This document shows, in pieces, positions 44,180-52,726 of a stretch of 64,000 nucleotides of DNA (positions are counted from its first letter, which is position 1; the number at the start of each line of letters is the position of its first letter). Below the pieces are notes generated by a model. It made no database searches, was not told the origin of the DNA, and was given only the letters and a program-made list of their open reading frames with translations. The DNA is from a virus. A program made the translations under genes and the position numbers. Where the stretch lies: positions 32,200 through 96,199 of the IMG/VR virus record IMGVR_UViG_3300031715_000002. The stretch is one strand, 5' to 3'.

Positions 44180-44359
44180 GTGGCCGAGACGATACGCGAA
44201 TGCGGCGAAGCACCGAGCTGGACGGTATACGCTGCGCTGGTTGGCCGCGTCACGCTGGAAGGTTACCAGTCGATTCTGCGCAACCTGAAAGGCGCGGGGT
44301 TGATTACCGAGGACGCCAGCCATTTGCTGCGCTGGATCGGCCCGAAACTGGCTGCATAA
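44171..44359 (+). CDS. Small winged-helix-like regulator
   Basis: A 62-residue protein from ATG 44171, within the palindrome. IRECGEAPSWTVYAALVGRVTLEGYQSILRNLKGAGLITED followed by LLRWIGPK resembles a small winged helix: helices, a recognition-like helix (YQSILRNLKGAGLI) and a short wing. It is the first gene of a plus-strand cassette that interrupts the minus-strand tail region. Repressor of its own promoter is the simplest role. Confidence 0.55.
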   Translation: MIAVAETIRECGEAPSWTVYAALVGRVTLEGYQSILRNLKGAGLITEDASHLLRWIGPKLAA

Positions 44360-44374
44360 CAAGGAGAGCCTCAA

Positions 44375-44776
44375 ATGATCTGGACTCGCGAACCGAACTC
44401 CGTCAACGACAAGCCGAGCTACCTCGCTGGTACCTCGAAAGCCGACTACCGAATCGTTCCCGTATCGGGCGGCTTCCGGCTGCACTACAAAGTCATCGAC
44501 AGCAACACTTGGGCCTGTGGCGAATGGCACACCAAATTGAAGTGGACCAAAGAAATGGCCGCATCGCTGGATAGCCAACTTGGGCCGGCCATCCCTTCTA
44601 CTGTTTGCGCGGAGTTTCGTGAATTTCTCCGCGAAACCGGATCGGCATGCCAGATGCCGAAAACTCCAGAACAAGTCTATGAACTGTGGCGCGAATATAC
44701 TCGCGTATGCTCAAACTACGATCAAAGTCCGGTTAAATCTGAATTCCTTGAATGGTACAAGGATCAACTCCGCTAA
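44375..44776 (+). CDS. Cassette protein of unknown function
   Basis: A 133-residue protein with a good AAGGAG site seven bases before ATG 44375. The N-terminal half is beta-rich (ADYRIVPVSGGFRLHYKVIDSNTWACGEW), the C-terminal half helical (PEQVYELWREYTRVCSNYD). No known domain. Accessory genes in such isolated cassettes often alter host defence or metabolism, but nothing here proves that. Confidence 0.65.
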   Translation: MIWTREPNSVNDKPSYLAGTSKADYRIVPVSGGFRLHYKVIDSNTWACGEWHTKLKWTKEMAASLDSQLGPAIPSTVCAEFREFLRETGSACQMPKTPEQVYELWREYTRVCSNYDQSPVKSEFLEWYKDQLR

Positions 44777-44844
44777 ACCCCTCCCTGATGATGGCCCGGC
44801 TGGTTCACCGGGCCGAAACCCGATAGGTCGGAGGAAACCAAAAG

Positions 44845-45075
44845 ATGATAAGCACCAGATACGGAAATGAAATCACGCCGGTAGAGGCTGTTTATGACCA
44901 TGAGACCGGTAATTTTGTGGCTTGCTTTGCCACTCGCAAAATCGACAACGCCAAGCGCTTCTACACGGTTGGCCAGATCCGGGCGACCGACGGTGTAGCG
45001 GAGATCCTTTCCGCGCTAGAGTCTTTGCCGAAACGCGCTGACAACGAGGTCTTGGACTGCGAGGCGTGGCGTTAA
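44845..45075 (+). CDS. Cassette protein of unknown function
   Basis: A 76-residue protein with a GGAGGAAA site before ATG 44845. Beta-rich start (TPVEAVYDHETGNFVACFATRKI) and a helical end (VAEILSALESLPKRADNEVLDCEAW). No family recognised. The stop codon is immediately followed by the next ATG. Confidence 0.6.
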   Translation: MISTRYGNEITPVEAVYDHETGNFVACFATRKIDNAKRFYTVGQIRATDGVAEILSALESLPKRADNEVLDCEAWR

Positions 45076-45274
45076 ATGCTCACTCCCTCCCGCGCCCGTC
45101 ACATCCAATCCCTACGCAAAACCAAACGGGGGGGGCCACAATGGTGGTCGCCCCCGCACGGAACCTGAACATGCCACGCACGCACGCTACCGACAGGGAT
45201 GCCGGTGTCGGAAGTGCTTGGACTTCATGTCAGCCTACGAGCGAAACCGCCGCGCTACCTCGAATTCGGGCTAA
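45076..45274 (+). CDS. Small zinc-finger protein split at an 8-G tract
   Basis: From ATG 45076 the frame reads MLTPSRARHIQSLRKTKRGG, then meets eight G in a row (45128-45135) and soon stops. One step forward the other frame continues NGGRPRTEPEHATHARYRQG and CRCRKCLDFMSAYERNRRAT to TAA 45274. The CRCRKC pattern with nearby His is a common phage zinc finger (YRxGCRCxxC). A +1 shift, or a different G count, joins the two parts. This looks like a switchable tract, a programmed shift, or a homopolymer error. Its end overlaps the convergent tape measure gene. Confidence 0.5.
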
Positions 45275-48200
45275 ACTGATTCCCTGTAGACTTCAGGTAG
45301 TACGGCAGTTTCTTCGCAATCGTCCGCGCGAACACGTCAGGATCGGTTACCCCGTGGGCATGGACGTGGATTTCCCCAACCTGATAGCTTCCGCTGCCAC
45401 CTCCGCCCGCTTGCATGGCGCGGTAGCCTGATGCTTCGTCTTTGTTGAGGATCTTTTCGCCAGCGTGGATCACAGCCATCCCAGTGGACAGCACATCAGC
45501 GCCAGAAGCGGCCAATGGGATTGCTGGCGCAACCTTCAGTAGTCCTCCGAGTATTCCGCCGCCAAGAGACGATGCGCTTTCTGCTGCCCCCGCTGCCGTG
45601 ATTGCCGCAATAATCGCCGATGTGGCTGTCGTAATTTCAGTTCCGATTCCGGTCACGATAGCCGTTGAGCTTGTTGTAATTGCAGAGGTCAATGTAGCGG
45701 TTTGCGTTGCGATAGCCGTAGTGACAGCCGTGCCTCCAGCAGAGGTTCCAGCGAATCCAGCCGCCCCTGCTGCCGGCGAAAGCGCCGCTGAGAAAGCGCC
45801 GCTCGACTGCGGCAAAGACTTCAGCGCATCTAGCGTACCGCTACTGGCCTGCCCACCCGGCAGCAGCCCCACAATAAGCGAACGCAGGCGAGAGAATACC
45901 GTACTCGCTACCAACCGCGTGGCCTCCGATTCGATGGACTTGAAGACTTGCCGCATGTCACGGTCGAAGTTCTTGCCTGCCGTGGCGGCATTCGCAAGGC
46001 CAGCCCCAATCTTGTCAAAGGCATCGTTGAAGGTTTTCTGCGCATCCACGGCGAATGCGCCTAACCCTTTGCTCGCATCCTCTTGCGCCTTCATCTGAGT
46101 TTGGATGAGCGCCAACTGGGCGATGTACCCAGACGCATCTTGCCCACGCTGGAGTGCAAGTTTGATCTCTAATTCCAACTGCTTTTCAAGCCCTGCATTG
46201 ATTTCAGCAATAGGCGCGTTAATCGCGCGAAGCCGGTCGATAGCCTCAGCCGTTTCCGCAATCTGAGTAGTGAGCGCCTTATCGCTCTCCACGCCCAACA
46301 CTTTGTAGGCTTCCGCGTCTTCCTTTACTGCGTCCTTAGCGCCGCCGGTCAACCGCTTGTCCTGAAGCGATTGCAGTTGATTCTCAAGCGCCTGTCGCTT
46401 GGATGCGTAGTTGGTGTCGGCTGTGTACTGATTGTCCAGCAATGCGATTTCGCGAGCGATGGCCGCGCGCTCTATCGCTTCCTCTTGAGCGTCCAATTGT
46501 CGGTCAACGGCGAGTTTTTGAAATGCCGTGATCTGATGGAGTGAGGCTTCCTCTTCAGCCGCCTTGCGCTGCGATTCGAGAACCCTAACGCTATGCTGTT
46601 GCGCGCCTTTAATGGCCTCCTCATCGGCCTTAGTGCGATCCTCTTCTAGTTTAACGTTCAGTTCGCGGATGTGGTCTGAAATCTCGCGCTCGTAGGACAA
46701 CTCTTTATTGAGGGACTCAACATGATCCTTGACAGTCTGCTCAAAGGTTTTACGCTTTTCTTCAGATACCTTGATGGCGGCTTTAACATCCTCGGTAGCG
46801 AGCTTATCCTTGGCAGCCTGCAACTGCGTCCCGAGGGACGCCACTGCCTCATCGTTGCCGGCCTGCCGCTCCAAGGCAATCTTCTTAGCGATGCCATCGG
46901 CAACAATGTCGTACTCCTGTTTATTGAATGCCTGGAGTTGCGCGAGTTGCTGCGCTTGCGTTAGCCCGCGTTCTTTGGCGTCTTCCTCATACAAAAGCCT
47001 TCTGATTTCCAATTGCGTCTTGGCCAGCGCTTCTTCTTGCTCAAAAGCCGCTTTCTGCGCTGCTACCGGTTCGGCAATCTTTATTTGTGGGACATGCTCA
47101 GGCTTGGAGATTACCTCCGCAGCCTTTTCGTGTGCTGCGATTAGCCCCTGGATTTCCTTCAGCGCATCCGCATCCAGTTTTCTGAGATTCTCCAACTCTA
47201 CGGCTGCTAACCCGTAGTTGTGGGTCATCACATCCGCCGCTGCCTGCCCAAGCCCCTTAATTTCCTGAACGAAAGTACGGAGTGAACGTACTCCGATCTC
47301 GAATGTAAAGGCTACTTCTGTAACCCATTTCGCTACTGCTGTAAGCGCTGGAGCAAGCGCCTCACCTACAGAATTGAGGGCCAAAGTCCATGCATTCTGC
47401 ATCCGTATGAGACTACCGGATGTCAACTCAGCAGCCTTTTCTGCCGAACCTGAGAACTTGTCCATGGCCTCAATTAGGTCGCCTACACGGGTTGCCTCGG
47501 TAAGTCTCTTAAAGTCCTTCGATACGGCCTCTACCGAAACCCCCATCACCTTGGCGAGGTCTTCGCTATTGATACCGAGTTGGCGCAATTGACGCGCGCC
47601 AGCCATCCCGCTAAAGGCGATATTCTCAAGAGAATTGGCTACTTGCTGGAAACTGAATGGCAACACCGCCGATGCATCGGCTAGAGCGTGAATGGCTTCT
47701 GTCGTCTGTCGGGAACTGAATCCGAACGCCGCCATCTTCTGCGATGCTTCCACCAGAGAAGTGAATGGCACCGCCAAGTCCATCGAGGTTTTCTTCAACT
47801 CATCAATAGTCGCCGCCGCTTCGCTTGCACTGCCGCGCATTTGCGCAATGCCGAACTGGGCACGTTCGGTTGCAGCATATACGTTGATGGATTCAGAAAT
47901 AAAACTCTTCAGGGCAGCAACGCTTAATGTGATCCCCGTGAACTCCAGAACACTATTGAGTAGTCCACGCACCTGTCCAATCGTTAAGTTGGCTGATCTA
48001 GATGTTTGGAGAAGGGCTGTCTGTAATTGCTGCGTCGAAGTCGCCGCCGCTTGGGCTGCTTGCGGTATCGGTGCCAGTGCTGCAGTTACGTTCGCTATTG
48101 GAGTCGCAGCACTTGTGGCCGTTTGAGCGGTAGCAGCAAGAGATGGTGCGATTGTCCCGATGGATTGCGCCGCTTGAGAGGTTGTGGCCGATGCAGTATT

Positions 48201-48416
48201 CATGGCCGCCCCAAGCGCGGCCATGGCCTGAGTAGTGGTAAGTCCTTGGTTTGTCAGGGCCTTAATGATTTCCTCTAGATTGTCAATATCTGGAGAGAGG
48301 ACAGCCGCAGCCTTTCCCATCTCGTCCAAATGCTTTGTGATGCTGGACATCTGCGGGGCAGCATCCGCAAAGTCCACCCTCATCCGGACGATCAAATCAC
48401 CTAATGATTCCGCCAA
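45255..48416 (-). CDS. Tail tape measure protein
   Basis: A 1053-residue protein with the usual features of a siphovirus tape measure: an N-terminal helix and A/T/Q-rich low-complexity stretch (about 70-150), a TMP core (IRGSASEAAATIDELKK, FGFSSRQTTEAIHALADASAV, ENIAFSGMAGARQLRQLGI, PALTAVAKWVTEVAF), long coiled coils (about 440-850), and a glycine-rich C-terminus with hydrophobic segments (SLGGGILGGLLKVAPAIPLAASG). Length sets tail length; about 1050 residues fits a tail of roughly 150 nm by the usual rule of thumb. Confidence 0.9.
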   Translation of the reverse strand: MAESLGDLIVRMRVDFADAAPQMSSITKHLDEMGKAAAVLSPDIDNLEEIIKALTNQGLTTTQAMAALGAAMNTASATTSQAAQSIGTIAPSLAATAQTATSAATPIANVTAALAPIPQAAQAAATSTQQLQTALLQTSRSANLTIGQVRGLLNSVLEFTGITLSVAALKSFISESINVYAATERAQFGIAQMRGSASEAAATIDELKKTSMDLAVPFTSLVEASQKMAAFGFSSRQTTEAIHALADASAVLPFSFQQVANSLENIAFSGMAGARQLRQLGINSEDLAKVMGVSVEAVSKDFKRLTEATRVGDLIEAMDKFSGSAEKAAELTSGSLIRMQNAWTLALNSVGEALAPALTAVAKWVTEVAFTFEIGVRSLRTFVQEIKGLGQAAADVMTHNYGLAAVELENLRKLDADALKEIQGLIAAHEKAAEVISKPEHVPQIKIAEPVAAQKAAFEQEEALAKTQLEIRRLLYEEDAKERGLTQAQQLAQLQAFNKQEYDIVADGIAKKIALERQAGNDEAVASLGTQLQAAKDKLATEDVKAAIKVSEEKRKTFEQTVKDHVESLNKELSYEREISDHIRELNVKLEEDRTKADEEAIKGAQQHSVRVLESQRKAAEEEASLHQITAFQKLAVDRQLDAQEEAIERAAIAREIALLDNQYTADTNYASKRQALENQLQSLQDKRLTGGAKDAVKEDAEAYKVLGVESDKALTTQIAETAEAIDRLRAINAPIAEINAGLEKQLELEIKLALQRGQDASGYIAQLALIQTQMKAQEDASKGLGAFAVDAQKTFNDAFDKIGAGLANAATAGKNFDRDMRQVFKSIESEATRLVASTVFSRLRSLIVGLLPGGQASSGTLDALKSLPQSSGAFSAALSPAAGAAGFAGTSAGGTAVTTAIATQTATLTSAITTSSTAIVTGIGTEITTATSAIIAAITAAGAAESASSLGGGILGGLLKVAPAIPLAASGADVLSTGMAVIHAGEKILNKDEASGYRAMQAGGGGSGSYQVGEIHVHAHGVTDPDVFARTIAKKLPYYLKSTGNQFSPNSR

Positions 48417-48420
48417 GTGC

Positions 48421-48690
48421 TCACACCTTTTCTAAATACGGTCCAGCTTGCTGCGGACTAGCGCCAGCGAGCGTGCCCATCACCAGATTAGCGCTGGCCT
48501 CATCGTCCAACTCGCCGCCCATGGAAGACGCGCCACTATCGGCAAGCAGCGGGAATAGTTCGCCCGGCTCCGGTGCTTTGCCTTCACCGAAATGCGCCGA
48601 TGCGCAGATTAGCCAGTAATCGCGCCTGTCTTCTGAGATCCTCTGCGAATACCACTCACCCGAAAGCAAGTAGTATTTCCGCAGCGTCAA
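48421..48690 (-). CDS. Tail assembly chaperone second frame
   Basis: Listed from a TTG at 48690 (TLRKYYLLSGEWYSQRISEDRRDYWLI), but the frame is open further upstream (FRLTEEDIGRL) and overlaps the end of the gene before it in the -1 frame. Small second chaperone reading frames of siphoviruses are usually made by ribosomal frameshift between the tube and tape measure genes. So it is probably expressed as a C-terminal extension of the upstream protein. Confidence 0.55.
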   Translation of the reverse strand: MTLRKYYLLSGEWYSQRISEDRRDYWLICASAHFGEGKAPEPGELFPLLADSGASSMGGELDDEASANLVMGTLAGASPQQAGPYLEKV

Positions 48691-48710
48691 TCTCCCGATG
48701 TCTTCCTCAG

Positions 48711-49232
48711 TTAAGCGAAAGCGTCCTCTGGCAACACGATAGAGTCTCCCCCACCAGCGGCGACTACGCTGTGCTGCGGATTCGGCTCCTTCGCCGCTCC
48801 GTTCACTGCCGTTGCGGACGGAGCTTGGGATTCCCCCATTTCTTCCGTGTCTGGGCTGTTGGCGTTATACCCTGACAGAAAGGCCAGCAGCAAAGCAACG
48901 ATGGCCTTCGGCTTGGGCTTAATGATCTTGCCTACTTGCGCCAGCGTCAATGGCCACACTGGCTCCCCTTGCTTATCGTACTCATGCACTGCCGCCCAAA
49001 TCAGCGCGCGGAGGTCCTTCACGGGTACCCTCCGCGCAATCTCGATATCGGTGATTACCTTCCCGTCTTTCTGCGCCTCGACGATAGGCTTCACGGCATC
49101 ATGAAGCGCGGCGACGGTATCGAGAAAGAACTTTCCCGTCGCATCCTCGTAGGCACACATGCCGTTGAGGTCGAAGCACAAGAATCGCTCCCGGTCCAAC
49201 ATCACCGGGACGCGCGTTTCAGCAATAGGCAT
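48711..49232 (-). CDS. Tail assembly chaperone
   Basis: A 173-residue protein between tube and tape measure genes: LDRERFLCFDLNGMCAYEDATG, a middle helical DIEIARRVPVKDLRALIWAAVHEYD and LTLAQVGKIIKPK, then a low-complexity tail (SPDTEEMGESQAPSATAVNGAAKEP). The pattern fits gpG-type chaperones that coat the tape measure during tail assembly. Near its end a GGTGGGGGAG run precedes the overlap with the second frame. Confidence 0.7.
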   Translation of the reverse strand: MPIAETRVPVMLDRERFLCFDLNGMCAYEDATGKFFLDTVAALHDAVKPIVEAQKDGKVITDIEIARRVPVKDLRALIWAAVHEYDKQGEPVWPLTLAQVGKIIKPKPKAIVALLLAFLSGYNANSPDTEEMGESQAPSATAVNGAAKEPNPQHSVVAAGGGDSIVLPEDAFA

Positions 49233-49251
49233 CTGATTGTTGCTCCTGTTC

Positions 49252-49695
49252 CTACGGCACCGAAGTGGTAATCTGATCGGTCAACTGCATCCCGATCTTG
49301 ACCGCCAATACGTTGTCTACCGGGACGTTGAATGAATGATCCGACAGATAGAACTTGGACAACATGCTGCCGAACGAATTCGGGAATGTCATCTTGAAAC
49401 TGTTCTCCGTCAGTGTGATCATTTGGTCCCAAAGGGATCCACCTTGGTTGAATCCCTGTGTCGGATCGGCGATGGCCCAGTTCATCTCGAAGGTGAGTTC
49501 ACCGGGGTTGATGAGCACGGCGAGAAAGCGCCGGAAGTTCAGCGGCGTATCGTGCGTCGTGATGTCCACGGTGTGCGGTTTGGTGGTCGGGCCGCTGATG
49601 GAGCGGACCTGAGAAATCGACCCGACGTAGGACGGGGGCGAGGCTGTATCACTTAACTGCAAAATTGTGCCCTTGGCACTCGTAATGATCGGCAT
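49252..49695 (-). CDS. Major tail tube protein
   Basis: A 147-residue protein with the length and strand pattern of siphovirus tube proteins: SAKGTILQLSD, VGSISQVRSISGPTTKPHTVDITTHD, LNFRRFLAVLINPGELTFEMNW, and GGSLWDQMITLTENSFKMTFP. It forms the hexameric rings of the tail. A good ATG with ribosome site lies 36 bases after the upstream gene's stop. Confidence 0.85.
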   Translation of the reverse strand: MPIITSAKGTILQLSDTASPPSYVGSISQVRSISGPTTKPHTVDITTHDTPLNFRRFLAVLINPGELTFEMNWAIADPTQGFNQGGSLWDQMITLTENSFKMTFPNSFGSMLSKFYLSDHSFNVPVDNVLAVKIGMQLTDQITTSVP

Positions 49696-49731
49696 TTTAT
49701 CTCCTTTGGGATTCTGGCTGCGGGTTGGCTC

Positions 49732-50421
49732 TTATGCCAGCAATTTGCTTTCTTCCAAATTCTCTTGATAGGTCGGAAGTCTTACGAGGTAGACCCCCAT
49801 CTCTCGAAACTCATCTGCGACGGTAGACTCAGTTATCGTCCCTGCTTTCAGCCCATCCAAACATCGTTTGGCATATCTGGCCGCCGCGTAAACAGCCGGG
49901 ATGTTGAGTGCTAGGCTGATCTCGTATGCTACAAACTCAAGGCTTGTCGGTCGTTGGCCGCGCGGCGCGATATCGTAGAACTGAAATAACGCCACTGCCG
50001 CTTCAATCGCCGGTCGCTCCACGATGCGCTTACCAACGCGAAATGGTACGGGCTGTGGGATGGAGCCTTGCTCTTTGCGCGTCAGGATTATCGGTTCTTC
50101 GATTACCGGCAACTCTTCCGCTTTGGCATGCGGCATCATGTCTACGACTTCCAGGAACGAGCGGAGAAACTGAGCCAATTGGGCTGGCGGGGCATTGTGA
50201 AACCGCAATTTCTGTTGCCAGTGCCATACCTCGGAGCGAATGGGAGCGATACGGTAGATGCCCGATACCATGTCGATCATTGTGGCTACATGGTTCTCGC
50301 TGTTGGTCAATTTGGCGATGTAGCCTACCGGCACGCGCTCCGGTGGCTTGACCGTTAAAGTGTAAGCTTTGAGGATGACGCGGGCGGCGTGCAAAGACGC
50401 AGCAGTGACACGATGGGCCAT
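49732..50421 (-). CDS. Hypothetical protein in tail module
   Basis: A 229-residue protein, helical at the N-terminus (ASLHAARVILKAYTLTV) with a later stretch of SLEFVAYEISLALNIPAVYAAARYAKRCLDG. It lies just before the tube gene. It could be a minor tail or regulatory protein; no family is recognised. Confidence 0.55.
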   Translation of the reverse strand: MAHRVTAASLHAARVILKAYTLTVKPPERVPVGYIAKLTNSENHVATMIDMVSGIYRIAPIRSEVWHWQQKLRFHNAPPAQLAQFLRSFLEVVDMMPHAKAEELPVIEEPIILTRKEQGSIPQPVPFRVGKRIVERPAIEAAVALFQFYDIAPRGQRPTSLEFVAYEISLALNIPAVYAAARYAKRCLDGLKAGTITESTVADEFREMGVYLVRLPTYQENLEESKLLA

Positions 50422-50445
50422 AGGGGTGAGTGAAACTGAAAGGAG

Positions 50446-50784
50446 CTATTCCGGTTCGTCTTGCCCTTGAGCGGAGACGCAACGACCATTGCGGATGTAT
50501 CCGTGCCAACCACAATGGGACTCGCAGTTAATCGAAGGATGAAATGTAGGTGCTTCGCGGTTTCCGCCCCAATCCCACTGCGGACGACCGCCGTTCTGCC
50601 CTTGTGGGTCGCGCTTGATATCGGCTGTTCCTGCGATGAGGAGATTGGCGCATTTATTGCGCTGTAGCAACTTTGGTAGACCTCGGTTATAGCCGACACA
50701 TCGAAAGGTGAACCGGCACGGCTTCTGCCCCTCAGGACATGGATCGCCTTCGAGTGTCAGAAATTCAACGTTGGCCGTGCTCAT
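50446..50784 (-). CDS. Conserved cysteine/histidine protein
   Basis: A 112-residue protein. FTFRCVGYN, then WDWGGNREAPTFHPSINCESHCGWHGYIRNGRC is a block known from unnamed phage proteins (DUF6527-like), with Cys and His ligands for a zinc ion. It may be a small zinc protein with a nucleic-acid role. Overlaps the upstream gene by four bases. Name is from memory. Confidence 0.6.
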   Translation of the reverse strand: MSTANVEFLTLEGDPCPEGQKPCRFTFRCVGYNRGLPKLLQRNKCANLLIAGTADIKRDPQGQNGGRPQWDWGGNREAPTFHPSINCESHCGWHGYIRNGRCVSAQGQDEPE

Positions 50785-51089
50785 TTCTCATCTTCCGGCG
50801 CGAAACTCGCCCCTGCCAAATCCGCGCTCACTTCCCGCAGCACTTCTCGGCCATCTGGCGCAAGAATCCCGGTATTCATCATTTGCGGAGCCGGCTTGAC
50901 TACGGGAGCATGTCCGCGGCGGTGGTCGTCAAGCACTTCAAGGCAGTAGCCTCCGAATGTGCATTGCACGCCAGATTCGTAAACGAACGGGCACATAAAG
51001 TATCGGTGGCCACGCCATCTAGCGATCTGCAATCGCCGCCCGTCCACGATTACAAAGTTCGGGTCGTTGGGGTCTGGGATTTCGCTCAT
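50781..51089 (-). CDS. Hypothetical protein
   Basis: A 102-residue protein: NDPNFVIVDGRRLQIARWRGHRYFMCPFVYESGVQCTFGGYCLEVLDDHRR. Three cysteines and two histidines in the middle suggest a zinc-binding fold. It overlaps both neighbours by four bases (ATGA). No family recognised. Confidence 0.55.
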   Translation of the reverse strand: MSEIPDPNDPNFVIVDGRRLQIARWRGHRYFMCPFVYESGVQCTFGGYCLEVLDDHRRGHAPVVKPAPQMMNTGILAPDGREVLREVSADLAGASFAPEDEK

Positions 51090-51796
51090 CGAATGAACTC
51101 CTGATACATCCGCACGTCATCCCCAATCCACTCTCTCAGCACCGTCAACTCCGGGTCTGGCTTCCACGCATCCGCCATGATTTCCGGCCGATGCCCGATG
51201 CCGATTCCCGGCCTGCCAGGTAGCCCCTTGATGCCAACGCTCATCCGAAGATCAATCAATGCCCCAGGCTCATAAGCCTTACGCCATAACCGCACGTCGA
51301 TGAACTCGGAAGATTGCGAATTGCAGATGTCCGTTAGCACGGGTAGCCACGATTTGCGGATGGCCGTCTGGCACAAGCTGGCGTGGCGGTTGTTGCTTAA
51401 CTGGCGGTAGCGCTTGGAGGGCACGTGGTAATAGCGGGCTGGAGCTTCGCCGGCAATCGGGAAGTGGTCGAGTTGCTTCACCAGCGTCTCGATGTAGGTA
51501 TCGGCAAAGCGGTCATCGTCCTCAAGAAAGAAAACCTTGTCGAACTGGACACAGGATATCGCCGCCAACAGGTTGCGCGCCAGCGTGTTCTGACCGTAGC
51601 CCCACTTCGGCTCTGGGAAGATGCGCGTAACCGTCATTCCGGGCCGTTGCGGCGGTTGCCAATCTTTGCCGTCCACATCATTTACCACAATCCACTGAAT
51701 CAAGCCGGGGTAGGTCTGGCGAGCCACAAAGCGCTCACACAGGGCAAACGCCTGCGGGCGCCCACCGGTACAGGTGATTATAGAGATTCCGTCCAT
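51086..51796 (-). CDS. GT2-type glycosyltransferase
   Basis: A 236-residue protein. ISIITCTGGRPQAFALCERF, IVVNDVDG, and the metal motif FFLEDDDRFAD (about 92-102) fit a GT-A fold family 2 enzyme, with a conserved C-terminal GIGIGHRPEI. It would transfer a sugar from a nucleotide sugar to an unknown acceptor. First of a block of glycosyltransferase genes within the structural module. Confidence 0.75.
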   Translation of the reverse strand: MDGISIITCTGGRPQAFALCERFVARQTYPGLIQWIVVNDVDGKDWQPPQRPGMTVTRIFPEPKWGYGQNTLARNLLAAISCVQFDKVFFLEDDDRFADTYIETLVKQLDHFPIAGEAPARYYHVPSKRYRQLSNNRHASLCQTAIRKSWLPVLTDICNSQSSEFIDVRLWRKAYEPGALIDLRMSVGIKGLPGRPGIGIGHRPEIMADAWKPDPELTVLREWIGDDVRMYQEFIR

Positions 51797-51850
51797 GCTG
51801 TAAAGTCCGATTCTAGGCCACTGGCGGGCGATATGAGCGAAGGGACCGGG

Positions 51851-52012
51851 CTACTTGAACAGATTGACGGTATCCGGCCCAATGCGCAACAGGAAGGCCA
51901 GCAAGCCGAACGCAAACGAAATGCGTCCGATCTCTTGCAGTTTGGGGTTTACGGCGAGCGCGTACATCAGGACACCAATCAAAGCGATAAGGAGCGAAAC
52001 GAAGATTATCAT
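51851..52012 (-). CDS. Small two-span membrane protein
   Basis: A 53-residue gene from ATG 52012 with an AGGCAGG ribosome site. Two hydrophobic segments (IIFVSLLIALIGVLMYALAV and ISFAFGLLAFLLRIG) form a hairpin in the membrane. Such tiny two-span genes are found in many phage late regions; a holin or superinfection-exclusion role is possible. The 54 bases between its stop and the neighbouring gene hold nothing visible. Confidence 0.6.
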   Translation of the reverse strand: MIIFVSLLIALIGVLMYALAVNPKLQEIGRISFAFGLLAFLLRIGPDTVNLFK

Positions 52013-52030
52013 GTTCGTACCTGCCTTTCC

Positions 52031-52726
52031 CTATTTTACCGCCAAGGCGTGCTTTTCCCTGAACTTCTGCCGCATGGCCGCCATGGATGCCGCCGTGCTG
52101 CCCATCGTGCGCGCGAAACTGGCAGACGATTGATGCTGTCCGAACCCGTGCTTTACCACGGCATGATTGGCGACGGCTAGCTTAAAATCGGCATTGTGCG
52201 CGCGCTGGCTCAGATCTTCATCCTCAGCACCGTAACCATCAAAACTCTCATCAAACAGTCCGATTGTATCGAATACGATCCGCTTGATGTAGACGCAGAC
52301 GAAGGCGAGATAGGGCCGCTGGCAAATGCTCACAGGATGCAACTGGTTTACCCTCGGATTCCACTTCTGCTCGTTGTTCCCCACGCCGCCAATGACGCGG
52401 GGGGAGACGATGCCGATGCTGGGGTCAGAGTACGCTACGTCTGAGAGCGCTTGAATCGTGCCGCAATGCTGGAATTGTACGTCGTCGTTGACTAACAGAA
52501 CGTCCGAATCTCCGGCGAATTTGATGCCGATGTTGGCGTTGCGAGCGTAGATGAAAGGCTCGACACCACATAAAAACTTCCATCGCCCGCGCGGAATGGG
52601 AATCTCGACATTGCGGCTCGTCACCAATATCCGAAGCGCATCCGGTTCGTACCGATAGAGGTACGATTGGAATCGGTCGAAGATGTCCGCGAAACCGGTA
52701 AGCGTGACTACGGCAACGTCAGGCAT
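52031..52726 (-). CDS. GT2-type glycosyltransferase
   Basis: A 231-residue protein with LLVNDDVQF (DxD-type site, about 76-84), and the C-terminal FDESFDGYGAEDEDLSQRA typical of galactosyl- and related GT2 enzymes. It has the NAN (ARNANIGIKF) motif. The gene overlaps the next by eight bases. Donor and acceptor unknown. Confidence 0.75.
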   Translation of the reverse strand: MPDVAVVTLTGFADIFDRFQSYLYRYEPDALRILVTSRNVEIPIPRGRWKFLCGVEPFIYARNANIGIKFAGDSDVLLVNDDVQFQHCGTIQALSDVAYSDPSIGIVSPRVIGGVGNNEQKWNPRVNQLHPVSICQRPYLAFVCVYIKRIVFDTIGLFDESFDGYGAEDEDLSQRAHNADFKLAVANHAVVKHGFGQHQSSASFARTMGSTAASMAAMRQKFREKHALAVK

